A stretch of 64,000 nucleotides of DNA from Latrodectus hesperus (lineage: Eukaryota > Arthropoda > Arachnida > Araneae > Theridiidae). The first letter of the stretch is position 1, and each line of letters starts with the position of its first letter. The notes below the pieces were generated by a model. It ran no database searches. It saw only the letters and a program-made list of their open reading frames with translations, and had not been told where the DNA came from. This document shows, one piece after another, positions 49,654-61,734 of the stretch. The position numbers and the translations under genes were made by a program. The stretch covers positions 33,843,113-33,907,112 of the forward strand of contig CM075853.1 of assembly GCA_037975125.1 (NCBI GenBank). Reading direction: 5' to 3'.

Positions 49654-50790
49654 CTTTGTCTCTGTACGATAAGTACAACTGAGATTAAAACAATTAAAAC
49701 CTTAATGGCAACACTCTTATCAATATTTTCTGCTTTATAAATTTATTAAAAAATTTAATTGATTTATAATGGTATTAACAATAAGAATTATTATTTCAAT
49801 TTATTTGTCACACACATTTTTTTTACTTTCTTACCTTACTTTCGTTTGAATTTCGGGATTGTCTTAACATAATGACTTTTATTGTATCACATTAAAATTA
49901 CTTTCATTTTGGATGACAAGTATATTAAATGTTTTAGATATTATCATGATACACAGAAGCATATTGATAGGTCCATTAAATTTTATTTCCACTTTCAATG
50001 TAAATGATGTTATAACTTAGTAAGCGATAATTTTATATTTGAAAAAGGAAGCACGAATTAGTATATTAAACAGTTTGAAGTTATCACGATAGTTAAATTA
50101 TGTAAAATGCATTATATCTCAATGAAACACAAAAAGTTCAAGTAAACTATCAAGGCATGAAAATATATTATAGAATGCATAAATAAATTTTGGATTAATT
50201 CAAGATATTAAAGAGACAGTTAATAATTTTACAAAAGAAATATAAAAATATAAACAAATTATATTGGTCAATATTAGAATAATCATAAGAAGCTATCTAG
50301 AATTCAATTAACATTATAATTTTCTAAAATCTACATTATATAATTAAGTTATGTTTATAACTGAGATATAATTTTAACTAAAATACAGTTTAGCTACTTT
50401 AAAAATCAAAATTATATTTTAAATTTAATTTCGTAATTAAAATTGTTAAATTATTATACATAGCACAATTTTTATAACGCAACTTAATCATTTTCTAACA
50501 ATTTTGAAACTGAATTTGTTGTAAATGTTGTATGTTGCAAAATAAAAAATTTGATGAAAAACATATTATTATTTTCCCCTATTACTTGTAAAAGTTAAAT
50601 ATGAAAATAAATGCATATGGTTTTTTTTTAATTCGTTCGCTAGTTAAAAAATGAAAAAATGTAACTAAATATTGGAAAAGGTAAAGAATTTCAAATGAAA
50701 ATATAAAATCAGATGTCACTATAACATTGCTTCACTTGTTTAGTTTTGCAGTACTTGTATGTCAAAATGTAATTTAGAGCATGAAATATA
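49654..50790. other. AT-rich background, no gene seen
   Basis: Ends at the TA (50789-50790) used by the next transposon. Confidence 0.6.
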
Positions 50791-52360
50791 CACTAGTGTG
50801 CAAAACTTAAGCAACAATGTAAATTTTAAGCTGATAGACATGAAATTGCATAAAAAGAGTTCTTGCGATCAGTGCAATGAAAACGTAACTCAGTAGAAAG
50901 GTCATGCGTATGCAAATATCAGTGGCAAAACGTGTGAGGTGACGTGAGCGCATGCAAAACGCGTGCGCTCAGCGAGTGCAGTTCAGGCCTACAATGAAAA
51001 GAAGGACGAATTAGCAATTTAAGACTTTCGTTTCAAGTGCAAGTGAGAGTTTCAGTGAAATATGGCTAGAAGAAATCACCTGGACGACTTCACACGTATA
51101 AGAGTGATTGGAAAACTGGAGGAGGGGAATAGTGTAACCAGTGTAGATGAAGAGTGTAAACAAAAGTGTCCTTTCGTGGACTTGCAAAGCCTTCAGAATC
51201 ACAGGTACAGCTGTTCAAAAGGTTGATGGTGGCCACCCTTGGAAAATAATTGGTGGATGACAGCTACGTCGTCCTGCAGGCGAAAAAAAACCCGAAACCA
51301 ATCAGACAGCGCCATTGCTCAGCAACTGTGTACAACAACGGGGTGACATGTGTTGCGGTTTACTGTGGCCAGACGAATTCACAAAGGTGGCCTATTTGCC
51401 TGCCGTCACGAACGCTGCATTCCGTTGATAGCTCGCCATCGGTGGCACCGCTTAGAGTGGTGCAAAGAGCATAAAAACTGGACATCTGATCAATGGAGCC
51501 GCGTCCTCTTCACAGATGAAAGTCGTTTCAATGCCACAAGCGATTCTCTAAGCCAGTTGAGAGAGATGGGGACACGGTTTCTTCCCAGTAACATAACGGA
51601 AAAAGACGGTTATGGTGGTCCAGGAGTTCTCGTCTGGAGAGGCATTATGCTGAACGGGCGGACTGAAATCCACGTTTTCGACAGAGGTTCTATAACCGGG
51701 GATCACTATTGTCAGGAGATAATCCTTCCCCATGTGCATCTGGTCCGAGTTGCCATTGGAGCAGATTTCATTTTTATGGATGACAATGCACGGCCACGTC
51801 GAACTCATGCTGTTCAGCAGCTACTGGAAAACGAATACATCAACCGAATGGATTGGCCAGCGTACTCCTCTGATTCCATAGAACATATATTCCATAGAAC
51901 ATGTATGATATGCTTTGGGGAGACGCAATGCGGCACGATTGCGTCCACGTTTGCGGTACGATTGCATCTCCCGGGGAACACGCAGCAACTGAAACAGATA
52001 CTGATTGAGGAATGGGCACTCTTACCGCAAGAATTGCTGGACAATCTTGTGCTGAAAATGGGAAGACGGTGCAAAGCCACCATTGCAGTAAGGGAGGGCA
52101 TATCCTATACTAAGGAATATTTGTTTGTTTTTGTTCCTCTTGCACAGATAATCTTGTGCTGGAATACTGTGAGTTCGATAAAGCCTATTTTTATTTGATT
52201 CCATACTGAATACATTGCATTCATTTCTGTGCAACTAGGCTTTCGGCATCCTTTAAGTACAAAATGATGTGTCTCATGTCTGAATAGTATGCCCTTTAGA
52301 TGATTTCTCAAGGAGTTATGGCAGAAAAACTACCTGTTATTTAAGTTTTGCACATCAGTG
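50791..52360 (+). mobile_element. Tc1 transposon, decayed, TIRs preserved
   Basis: The element is 1,570 bp long with TA on both sides (50789-50790, 52361-52362). The left end CACTAGTGTGCAAAACTTAA pairs with the right end, whose reverse complement reads CACTGATGTGCAAAACTTAA. The TIRs are about 25 bp and differ at only a few positions. The interior codes for a Tc1 transposase in one main plus-strand frame with breaks. With intact-looking ends it might still be moved by an enzyme from another copy; this is inference. Confidence 0.93.
51062..52198 (+). pseudogene. Tc1 transposase, broken
   Basis: Starts at ATG 51062 with MARRNHLDDFTRIRVIGKLEE, the standard Tc1 N-terminal HTH opening. Stops and frameshifts follow between about 51220 and 51350. 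From 51350 a 282-codon frame carries HERCIPLIARHRWHRLEWCKE, the first catalytic Asp in LFTDESRFN (51515), and the second in FMDDNARPRRTHAVQQLL (51782). The third block WPAYSSDSIEH has Glu at 51881, where the family has SPDLNPIE, so two residues are missing and the spacing is 32 rather than 34. Right there a 17-bp direct duplication (TTCCATAGAACAT at 51874 and 51891) shifts the frame. A second shift restores it before the usual C-terminal block MGRRCKATIAVREG. Not functional. Confidence 0.9.
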
Positions 52361-52362
52361 TA

Positions 52363-53059
52363 CTTCAGAAAAGAATTCTCTCAAAAAAATCATTTCCTTG
52401 AACAAATCTTCCTTGTAAATCACATATGGAGCTGATACAAAATACAAATAATAAAACAATCACTCTAGGAATATGTAACTGTTACAGGAATCCTTTATAA
52501 GTCATAATCCACTTCTGCTTTAAAAAATGATAAAGTTTCTTTCCCTTTTAGATGAAATCCCCATAAAAAGTGTATCTATTCATTCCAGCTATAGAAGTTT
52601 TTATAGAAGGCAAAGGTGGTAAGGCTGAAGATTTATTGTTTCCATCGAATATTTTCATTCATCTAAATACTTTGTGCTTTTAGCAGTTATGAATAAAATT
52701 TGATTTATTTTCCTGTTAAAACTTCAATGAAGTATACAAAAATAAGAAAAGAAAGAAAACTATAGTTCATTTAATTTGAAATCAAAATATCTTGCAAATT
52801 TTAATTACTTAATTATTTTACATTTGGTGGAATTTTCAACGGTTAAAAAAATTATTTAAGAGAAAAACTAAAAAAAAATGATTTCTGAATTTGAAGTATG
52901 AAAGAAATATAATTATAATTTCTTTAATTGACATTCAAGACATTTAAGTAAAGTGAAGATTTTTACAGGAACTATAAAAAGATTAGGGAGAATAAATCAT
53001 CAGCTCGTGATAGAAGATCGATTTTTAAATTTTCACCAATACAGAATTATTTCTCTTAA
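52363..53059. other. AT-rich background, no gene seen
   Basis: No supportable feature. Confidence 0.6.
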
Positions 53060-53900
53060 GATGAAATCAATAGACTAGTCATTCTCAACCTAGAGGAGTG
53101 TGTCCTATAGGTCATTCTCAAACTTGAGGGCGTAAGCGCACTAAAGGGTGGATGAAAGCATATCCAAGAGAGTGTATTTCTTAAAAACAGTTAATAACTG
53201 AAAAGAAAGCACACACACATACAGAACAAAATACATTTTGACATAAAATTTGACATCTAACCTAGTTATTAGTGATTTACTTGGTTCTGTTTCATAGAGA
53301 AAAGTTTCTCGGAGGAAGGTTTGATATTAAAGAAATAGACTCTCTCAGTTCTTTTTTCTACGTTTAACATAGATCTATATGATGTCGTCAGAGAACCACC
53401 GCAGTAAATCCAGTTTCACAAAAGGTGGATGTTAAAAATGTTAATATAATGAGAAATCTCCTGAGTTTTTAGGGCAAAACAAAACTCATCATCTACTCCT
53501 GCAAAAATTCTAAGAGTAATTTGTCTATGCATTTCTTGATGAACTGTCTTTTCGTTTAGCAATTTGCCATTGAGTCTACGGAGACTTCTCTTTTCGCAAT
53601 TAAAGACTCTTTGGGAATATTATGAAATGGATCACTTGTAACCTGCGATCAGTTTGTCCTCAGCAAGATTTTTTTAAATTTTTGACAGCATGGCTAAATG
53701 ATTTTATGGTCCCCAAAACAACTTTTATATGAAAACGTCTTCAGCTTTTTCAGTTTTAACACAATCATTCACACTTGCAAACATTGTTAGGTTTCTTCGC
53801 TTTCAGTTTTTTCTCTTTTCCACAAATCTAATTATCTACCAACAACCTTAACTTTATCATTCGCATGAAATATATGTGTATTTGATCTTTAAAGTTAATA
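53060..53900 (-). pseudogene. hAT-superfamily transposase relic (C-terminal part)
   Basis: On the minus strand the stretch at about 53385-53445 reads LTFLTSTFCETGFTAVVL, which matches the pattern of the hAT C-terminal dimerisation domain (usually ...STYLCETGFSA...). Upstream on the same strand, broken frames continue to about 53900 with less AT-rich composition. At 53077-53150 the sequence has CATTCTCAACCTAGAGG and, about 34 bp later, CATTCTCAAACTTGAGGG. Both resemble the TTCTCAA(A/C)CT ends common in hAT elements, so the 3' terminus may be there, partly duplicated. The other terminus and an 8-bp target duplication were not found. Heavily decayed. Confidence 0.6.
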
Positions 53901-55183
53901 TTAAAGTTATTTAAGTTCTCAAATATGTCAACCAAAAGTATCTCAATTTCATCACAAGTAAACTGTAATAGTATCAGTAGTTTTACACAAGTAATTTTTG
54001 CTGTTAATTAGTTTACTATAAAGATTTAACCTATTCAAATAATGGTTTTGTGAAAATTTTGAATATATTATTTCATTCATTATTTCTTGCTGGTATAAAC
54101 TATTGATATGCTGTTTTATTCCATTCCTTGTGACAGACCAATGGCATGCTTCACTCGAAACAAATAACACTTCACTACTCAAAATCCTTAATACTGTAAG
54201 CCATCTAAAGAAATGATTATTGAATTCACTTCTTATTTGTTAAATTTAAAATACACGAGGAATAAAATGTAAAGAAAAATCGCAGCAATTAAATGCAATA
54301 AACACCCTATATTTTATTCGTTGAAATGGAAGTAGGAAAAAAAACTTTTCTTTTTTAATACGAAGTAATCTAAGCAGTCTTATCAAGAACCTTTTCTTTC
54401 CAATATCTGTAATCTTCTCCTCACAGTAAATTATTTCCAAAAAAAAGTATTTGATTTCTCTTAAGTAAAAAAAGTATACATTTGAGAAAGATTATACTCA
54501 AAAATTTTGTTTGAATCTCAGTATAATTATCATTAATAATTTTTCCACTTTCTAAATATATGCTATCAGTAGAATGGGTAATCAGAAAAGATGCAAAAAT
54601 AAATTTTGTGCAATATATACTTTTGAATTTAGGAAAAACTAAATAAATTAAAATATTTAAGCCATTTTTAAATACTCTTCTTATTTATTTTAAATAAAAC
54701 AAATAATTACCGTTTGTGCATATTTTGTTCTTAATTTATTAAACTTATACATTAAAATTTGTTTTAGGTATACGCCTTGATAAATATAGAGGATTACATT
54801 TACTAAATCACGACCAAATAATTTATACAAATTTAATTTATTTAAAAATTGCTTTTTTTATTCTGAAATCAGGCGTTAGCATGTATTTTCACTTTTAAAG
54901 ATATCTCATAAGAGTTTTTAGTTTGTTTTTTTACTATTCAATTCTTCCTTTCTTAAAATGAAAGAATCAAAGGTTTCTGGCTGGAAAATAATTATCTAAA
55001 TCTAATCGAAATTCACTCTTTATTAAGACGTTTTTATTAATTTTATAATAGATTTTCGATTCTTCCTCGAAATTTAAGTAATTTAGAAAGATACATATTA
55101 TCATGTATCAATTAAATAACTACACTATAATTTGTCCTTTTCTAAAAAGTTAATGAATTGTACCAGCATACTTTCTTGAGTCA
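53901..55183. other. AT-rich background
   Basis: Two minus-strand frames (53952-54182 and 54246-54440) have no recognisable motif. The first could be further remains of the hAT element but I cannot support it. Confidence 0.45.
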
Positions 55184-55191
55184 AGTCTTTA

Positions 55192-55446
55192 GTTGCGGTC
55201 CACAAGGTTAGTGGAAGGAGCCTGGTTGGATCCTTCGTAATTCGGAATCAGGGGTTAGAAGAAGACCCTTTAATATTTGTCCTACTAACCCTAGAAGTAT
55301 CATTTCGTTTGGAGAACATTGTGGTTACGTCATATTTGACATGTCCCAATCACCTTTAGCAATCACGACGGATCTTTGGTGAAGCCAACATTCGAATACA
55401 TTAATATTTGTTAATGAGAACGATGCCCTAAACAACCAAACCACTG
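55192..55446 (-). mobile_element. tRNA-derived SINE, family 2, copy 2
   Basis: On the minus strand the head reads GACTCAGTGGTTTGG, an A-box-like start, followed about 50 bases on by GTATTCGAATGTTGGC, a decayed B box. It shares ordered blocks with 25689-25997, including GCATCGTTCTCATTAA and the CACAATGT...TCC region, and ends in GGACCGCAAC. AGTCTTTA occurs at 55184-55191 and 55447-55454 and may be an 8-bp target-site duplication. It is less decayed in the pol III region than the other copy. Confidence 0.72.
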
Positions 55447-55454
55447 AGTCTTTA

Positions 55455-58400
55455 ATATGTTCATTTATTAGTCCATGGTTATTTACAATTATAAGTACAT
55501 TTTAAAATTAATTGATATACAATAGTTTAATTTATTGTCTTACTTTCACATTGCAAATAAAAATGTAAACTATTTAAAACAAAAAAATATCCTTTCTACA
55601 TGTGAGCAAATTATTTGTATATATATATATAAGAACTGAAAGAAGAAACATGATCTTGCCTTGAATAATAAATGAGATTAGGAGATGAGTAGTTAATGAG
55701 ACTTATTTTAAATTATCTTTACCATTGTTATATACATTCTCATTTTCCAGATTTATCAACACACCTGAAATACCACTAAGGATATTCATATTAATATAAG
55801 ACAGTGTACTAAATGAAAAATAAATTAAAAGCAAATTAGGATTAAAATATCGTAACTGAACATCATTCATAATCATTACTATTTAAATAAAAATAACATA
55901 TAGTTATAAATCTGTTTCATTAAAATATAATAGAACTATAAATAATATTCAAACTAAAATATTTGAAATGAATTTTCAAATTTAAGCCAAAATATCTTAC
56001 TATACGTCACTGAATTTATACAAATAAACAAATAAATAGCGTACCAAAGCCATTTGCAAATCTCTATTATTTCAAATATCAATGAGAGTCAAATGATTTA
56101 ATAATATTTTATTAAATATTGTTATGGTGAGATATTTTTTGCTTGTATAACATTAATAAATCTGTACCATTTAATTTTGTGCTTTAATTTATGGTATTAA
56201 TTTTTTTATTACTTCTGTAAGAAGAGGTATACATTTTCCATATGCCACCCTATTGTTCTTTCTCATTTGATTCACTATCACGAAAATAGTGCTTTAATTC
56301 CATGTTCTTCATTGAAAATAACATTCACTTCTAATTTGAAATCAATAGTTTTCTTCATATTCAAGCATCATAAAAAAGCACAGAGATATGTTTAAATTTA
56401 TGATATGTATCACTTAGAATGTGATTTTTAAGAGCTATTTGTACTGAATTTTTCAGCATGATTTAAAATAAATTTTTCCAGATATTAATTAGTTTTAGCA
56501 AGACCATGCATTTTTTCCTCATAATATTATTTGAAATAACAAAATTATATAAATTTCAATAAATTGATGCAATTTTTTTAACTAAAAATATTTCTATTTT
56601 TTTGTTATTAATTTAAAATAAGTTTGAAGCATAAAATTAGTCAACTTACTGTCAACTATGTATGAAATAAATTATTCAAAAATCGAAACACTAAAAATTT
56701 ATATACTTCACCATACGTAAAGGAGCTTTGACACTTTTTCAAAAATTTGATTTGTAAATAAGTGATTAAATATTTATATTTAGCTGTAGATTTCTTCCAA
56801 TAAATCAAATTCTTACTTAAATTGTGTTAAAAATTTATCAACTCTACTACTCGTATATTGAATTTATGTTATTCTTAACTCATTTTCATTTAGGGAACCA
56901 CAAAACATTTAGCGTACAGAAAAAGTAGAAAAAAGTGGTGAGTATTCCTGAAAATAATATGTAAGATTTAAAGAAAAGTAAATACATTATTAAAACAAAA
57001 GAATACATAGTTTAATGTACTCTAAATTTTCTATTAGTGTAACAAATAAAGTGATCTTAAATTATATTTCAATTAGTTAATTTTAACTTTAAAGTAATTT
57101 TGAATTATATTTTAATTTTACTTGAATAATCTTGCAAGCATATTTACTTGTAGAAAAATGGTGAAAGTAGACCCTTCCGTTTTGAACCAGTTCAAATAAA
57201 AAATTTATTCACTATAAAAAAATATAACCTACATTCTGTTCTATTCACAACTACAAGATTGATTTAAATAGAAGCTGAAATATACTAAACAAACACAATT
57301 TTTCCTTGAAACATTAATTACTCTTCTCTTTAAAGAATTTGAAAGCACTTTCTCTTGTTGAGGTGCAGACCAGCAACAATCAGTTTCCGCTTCCAATATT
57401 TTTCGTAGAGCTAAGGCTTTCTAGTTTGATTTCATTAATTTAACGTAATTCATAAAATAAAATTTAATGAATAAGGCAGCTAACCATTAAATGTAGCTTA
57501 GGATACTCCTTCAATATGCATTAAAAACGAAAACTAATGTTTATTTTTAAAGGCATGTTGATTAACAAGATACACTTGATTAATATGCAGTGGAGTTTTG
57601 TGAATAAGTGCATTAAATAACTATTTTCAGCATTCTTGTACCAATGAACATAGTTCATCGTCAAAGAATTATCATTACTTATGACTGGATTTTGCTGTTA
57701 ACACGTTCGTAAAATAAATAACTCATTAAATTTGAATTTAATTAAATTTTTGATTGATTTTCATAATAGGTGATTAAATTATTCGTACAATATTATAAAT
57801 AACAGCTAGAAGATTTGCCTTTGTTAATATATATGTAATTTTAATACATTTAACAAAAAACAACCCATTAAATAAGTTTTTAAAAAAAGATCCTCATGTT
57901 CCATATCATAATCAAAAGATTACCTTCAATTTATTTAATTAAATCTATTAATTGTACAATATTTATATATTATGTTGTAAAATATACATGTGTGTTAATA
58001 GAAATTTGTTGTTAAAACTTAGCTCCCTTAGATTAGATAAACTAAACCAAGTCCAAGAGACCATGTGCACAATTAGATCAAAAACAACATCCTATCATTC
58101 AACAGTTGCCTCACAGAGGAACCTATACAGTCTAAGATGTGAGATGGAGAACTGATGATGTAGACATAGACATACGCAATGGAACACCTGGTCTGAACCT
58201 TAGGTTATCAGGTATAGATCCATCACGTAATACATCTGGTGTGACAGAATTGTCACGAAATTTGATAACAAAATTGAATTTTAATATGTTTCGAATATTA
58301 GAAATTAATAATTTGAGAGAAATATAACATCAACAACAAAACATTTACAAACTTTCCACTATGGGAGATGATATGAGTTACAGATTGCAATAAAATTGTG

Positions 58401-58620
58401 AAAATAGATTATTCTAACACTCCAAGTAACCTTGGTAAAAAATTCAAATTAATTATCTTGATGATGGTGATAGCAGACGATATAAGTAGTTTATAACACA
58501 AATATGCAAGCAATGTAATTAAGTTTAAGGAGAAAAGTATAAAAAAGAGCAAATAACTGGGACAGATTTTCAATAAGCAATAGTAACTCCCTCATACTTT
58601 AACTGTGTCCTTTAATGTAA
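55455..58620. other. AT-rich background with one unrecognised islet
   Basis: Mostly featureless. At about 58040-58270 the sequence is less AT-rich (for example GATGGAGAACTGATGATG and ACACCTGGTCTGAACCTTAG), with short plus-strand frames of 67 and 62 codons. I recognise no motif; an old transposon fragment is the likeliest reading. Confidence 0.45.
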
Positions 58621-58663
58621 CATTGCATCATTCGCATTACCAAAGGACTGCACTGTTTACACG

Positions 58664-59515
58664 CAGTTAAGATTACATATGCATGAATGGTATCCTATTG
58701 AACATGTAACATTTGCTGTAGGTAATAAACTATAGAATATTTAAATTATAATAGATTACAATCTGCTGATTCAGTTAAAATTTTGCAGCAGCTCAGTCTA
58801 TGCACTGTAGTAACCTCGATTAAGAAAATTATTGAACAAAAATATAACTACAATACAATAAATAATAAAAATGCTTAAAAAGTGAATAAAATATATAGCA
58901 AAATATTTTACAGACACTCTAACATTACTAGAAATAATAATGAAAATACATTGCACTAAATTTGCTAAATAGGGTATTTCTGAAGACTCAAGGCGAACTT
59001 GAATATAAACCTCCAGTTTTATGAATAGTGGTTAGATTAGTTCTTATGATAAAGGGAAGTGTTATATCACATGACGTACCATAGGAAGATTGTATTAGAA
59101 AAAGCGCAAATATATACAATACATTGATAGTCTATACATAAATGAAACATATACAAAATGTGCTATATTACAGTGCATTATTTTATCACAAAAAAACCTG
59201 CATTGTCTGTTCACAATTTATAATGGTTTACAATGTTTAGGAAATATAATGCAAAATTAGACATTAAAATTACTAATTGATTAACTTTGCTAGGATATTT
59301 AATATTACACATTACATTGTGCTGAGTCAATCAATATTTTTCAGCATCTTAATGAATTATTATATTTATCAAAATTATAAAAAATAATTGCTAAACATAA
59401 ATACAATACCTAATAATATTTTAACACAAAAAGTGGAGAAATACCTTACAATGATTTTTACCCTTTACCAAATTGCTCTTATGATGCAATCCTCAGTTAT
59501 GGCATTATCCTTATA
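58664..59515 (-). repeat. LINE 3'-end repeat, copy 1 (distal)
   Basis: Nearly the full repeat. It starts near the GTTAAG...GCATGAATGGTATCC block (58681) and extends to CTCAGTTATGGCATTATCCT (59492), which is the complement of the last codons of the LINE ORF. It aligns with 59826-60672 at an offset of about 1,160 bp, with many substitutions and small indels. Confidence 0.88.
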
Positions 59516-59525
59516 CTACATTATT

Positions 59526-59815
59526 AACAAAAATATAACTACAATACAATAAATAATAAAAATGCTTAAAAAGTGAATAAAATATATAGCAAAATATTTT
59601 ACAGACACTCTAACATTACTAGAAATAATAATGAAAATACATTGCACTAAAATTGCTAAATAAAGTATTTCTAAAGACTCAAAGCAAGCTTCAATATAAA
59701 CCCCCAGTTTTATAAATAGTGGTTAGAAAGAGGGAAGTGTTAAATCACATGACGTATCATATTATCACATGATGTAATATATCACATGACAAGATTGTAT
59801 TAGAAAAAGAGTAAA
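59526..59815 (-). repeat. LINE 3'-end repeat, copy 2 (partial, middle)
   Basis: Begins with AACAAAAATATAACTACAAT, identical to 58835 onward, and follows copy 1 closely for about 200 bp (offset 691). It then diverges through a small local TATCACATGA-type repeat to AGATTGTATTAGAAAAAG. It is more similar to copy 1 than to copy 3. Confidence 0.85.
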
Positions 59816-59825
59816 TATATACTAA

Positions 59826-60672
59826 TAGTTAAGTTTAAATATGCATGAATGGTATCCTATTGAACATTTAACATTTGCTGTAGGTGATAAACAGTAGAAT
59901 ATTTAAAGTATTACAGATTGCAATCTGCTAATTCATTTAATATTTTGCAGCAGCTCAGTCTGTGCACTGTAGTTAGTACGATTAAGAAAATTATTCAACA
60001 AAATATAATTACAATACAATGAATAATAAAAAGGGCTTAAAAAAGTGGATAAAATATACAGCAAAATGTTTTATAGACATTCTAACAGTACTAGAAATAA
60101 TAATGAAAATATATTCCACTAAAATTGCTAAATAGGGTATTTCTGAAGACTCAGAGCAAACTTGAATATTAACCCCTAGTTTTATAGATAGTGGTTAGAT
60201 AGAAGAAAGTGTTATATCACTTGACATACCATATGAAGATTGTATTAGAAAATGCGCAAATATATACAATACATTGATAGTATATACATAAATAAATCAT
60301 ATACTAATTGTGAAATATTACAATGCATTATTTTATCATATAAAAAACCTGAATTGTCTGTTCACAGTTTATAATGGTTTACAATATTTAGGAAATAAAA
60401 TGCAAAATTAGACATTAAAATTACTAATTGATAAACTTTGCTAGGATACTTAATATTGCACATTACATTGTGCCGAGTCAATCAATATTTTTCAGCACCT
60501 TAATCTGAATAATTATTATTATCAAAATTAAAAAAAATAATTGCTAAACAAATACAATACCTCTTAATATTTTATCACAAAAAGTGGAGAAATACCTTAC
60601 AATAATTTTTACCCTTTACCAAATTGTTCTTATGATAAAATCCGCCTCTCAGTTATGGCATTATCCTTACAG
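59826..60672 (-). repeat. LINE 3'-end repeat, copy 3 (adjacent to the ORF)
   Basis: Contiguous with the LINE ORF: it includes the last codons of 60630-61712 and the 3' untranslated region. GCATGAATGGTATCC lies at 59843 and CTCAGTTATGGCATTATCCT at 60647. Confidence 0.88.
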
Positions 60673-61712
60673 AGTTCGGATCCTTTTTCATAGATAAAGG
60701 AGATAATGTTTTTTATCTTATGCAGAAGAGAAGGAGTTTTGCTAACATAGCGGAGAAACGGAGTAAGTTCCTCCGAATTTTTAGGCGCTTTTAGGTGCCA
60801 TTGTTTTGTGAAATCACATTCAAGCATGTAATGAACAATGGTCCCAACCTGACCGCATGAACAAGCACTATTTGGAGCCATGCCCCTTTTATTGAGATAC
60901 TCCGGTGTTGGAGTATGTCCAGAAAGAAACTGTGCTTCTTTGTGGTCCTTGACAAGGAAATCAAGAGAGACAGAGGGTTTAAGGCTGTATGTCCATCTAC
61001 CTTGTTCTGCCTCATTCCATTCTTGTTGCCAGGCCATTAGTAAATGGTTGCGTAATTTAGAAATCAAGTATGATTTGGGCCATTTTAATTCAATTTTTTG
61101 CGTGTTTGAGCATGCTTTGGCAGCTTGCTTTGCCAGTATGTCAGCTCTTTCATTACCAGTATGTCCGGCATGAGCCTTGATCCAGTGAAGACAAATTTGC
61201 CATCTATTGCTAAATGTCCTGAGGCGATTTTGGATGTCCTGAATCAGTGGGCTTCTGTGATATGGATTATATATTCCCAAAAGAGCTGATTGGCTGTCTG
61301 ACCAAATCACTGCCTTGTATAAATTATTGTTGGCTATATAATTTAATGCTTTATCAATCGCAACCAATTCTGCTTGGAAAACGCTGTTAGCTTCTCCTAA
61401 TTGTCCCTGCCAAAAACCACTCTCCTGTCCATTTTCGAAAATGCAGAAAGCTGCTCCCACTTGGCCTTCTATTTTTGAACCATCAGTGAAAAAGTGTTGG
61501 TGAATGCCTTGACACTGTGTAGGATTCGAAGTGTGAACCATTATCCCTTCCATCTGTGTTGCTGGGTGGAATAATGCCTTGAAGGGAATTTCAAAGTCAT
61601 CTGGGTTATAAATTGAATCCAGGAAAGTGATTTTTTCTTGATGTTGGAAAATGTTAGATTTGAGAACTGATGACAGAACAACAGCAAGGTACATAAGTTC
61701 TGTTATTTCCAT
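60630..61712 (-). CDS. LINE C-terminal ORF with RNase H domain
   Basis: An uninterrupted 360-codon frame. The first ATG (61712) is probably not the natural start, because the polyprotein should continue upstream into RT; an in-frame TAA lies just upstream. RNase H spans about residues 72-205 with all catalytic acids: D77 in FFTDGSK, E115 in VFQAELVAID, D139 in VIWSDSQSA and D191 in GNERADILAK, plus LHWIKAHAGHTGNE with the active-site His region. A C-terminal zinc-like motif follows: CSCGQVGTIVHYMLEC (C284, C286, H294, C299). These features match arthropod R1/I-type LINEs. RNase H degrades the RNA template during retrotransposition. The unbroken frame suggests fairly recent insertion, but without RT it cannot move alone. 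Confidence 0.88.
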   Translation of the reverse strand: MEITELMYLAVVLSSVLKSNIFQHQEKITFLDSIYNPDDFEIPFKALFHPATQMEGIMVHTSNPTQCQGIHQHFFTDGSKIEGQVGAAFCIFENGQESGFWQGQLGEANSVFQAELVAIDKALNYIANNNLYKAVIWSDSQSALLGIYNPYHRSPLIQDIQNRLRTFSNRWQICLHWIKAHAGHTGNERADILAKQAAKACSNTQKIELKWPKSYLISKLRNHLLMAWQQEWNEAEQGRWTYSLKPSVSLDFLVKDHKEAQFLSGHTPTPEYLNKRGMAPNSACSCGQVGTIVHYMLECDFTKQWHLKAPKNSEELTPFLRYVSKTPSLLHKIKNIISFIYEKGSELCKDNAITERRILS

Positions 61713-61734
61713 TGAACTTGAGATTCTTTATATG

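Larger units (their letters stand above)
58620..61712 (-). mobile_element. 5'-truncated LINE with tandemly repeated 3' end
   Basis: Minus-strand LINE remains: an open RNase H frame (60630-61712) followed by a 3' region present three times in tandem. RT, endonuclease and ORF1 are absent; at 61712-61735 the sequence switches abruptly to another, more decayed LINE. The left limit (about 58620) is approximate because I could not find a target-site duplication. Confidence 0.7.

Noticed and set aside
51548..52311. Minus-strand frames of 68-95 codons across the Tc1 element
   Set aside because: They are antisense to recognisable transposase blocks on the plus strand.
57952..58327. Two small plus-strand ORFs (67 and 62 codons) in a less AT-rich islet
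   Set aside because: No recognisable domain, different frames and no promoter or splice context that I can defend; noted only as an islet.
45066..60260. Relationship between GATTGTATTAGAAA at 45066 and the same words in the LINE 3' repeats near 59088, 59786 and 60234
   Set aside because: The match is short and AT-rich, flanks do not align, so chance similarity is sufficient.
58664..60672. Long terminal repeats of an LTR retrotransposon
   Set aside because: The repeated units contain the end of a LINE ORF and its 3' UTR, there are three copies rather than two, and no primer-binding site, polypurine tract, gag or protease is seen between them.
60791..61173. Frames at 60791-61015 (minus) and 60880-61173 (plus)
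   Set aside because: Both are shadows of the LINE RNase H ORF, which carries all the motifs.
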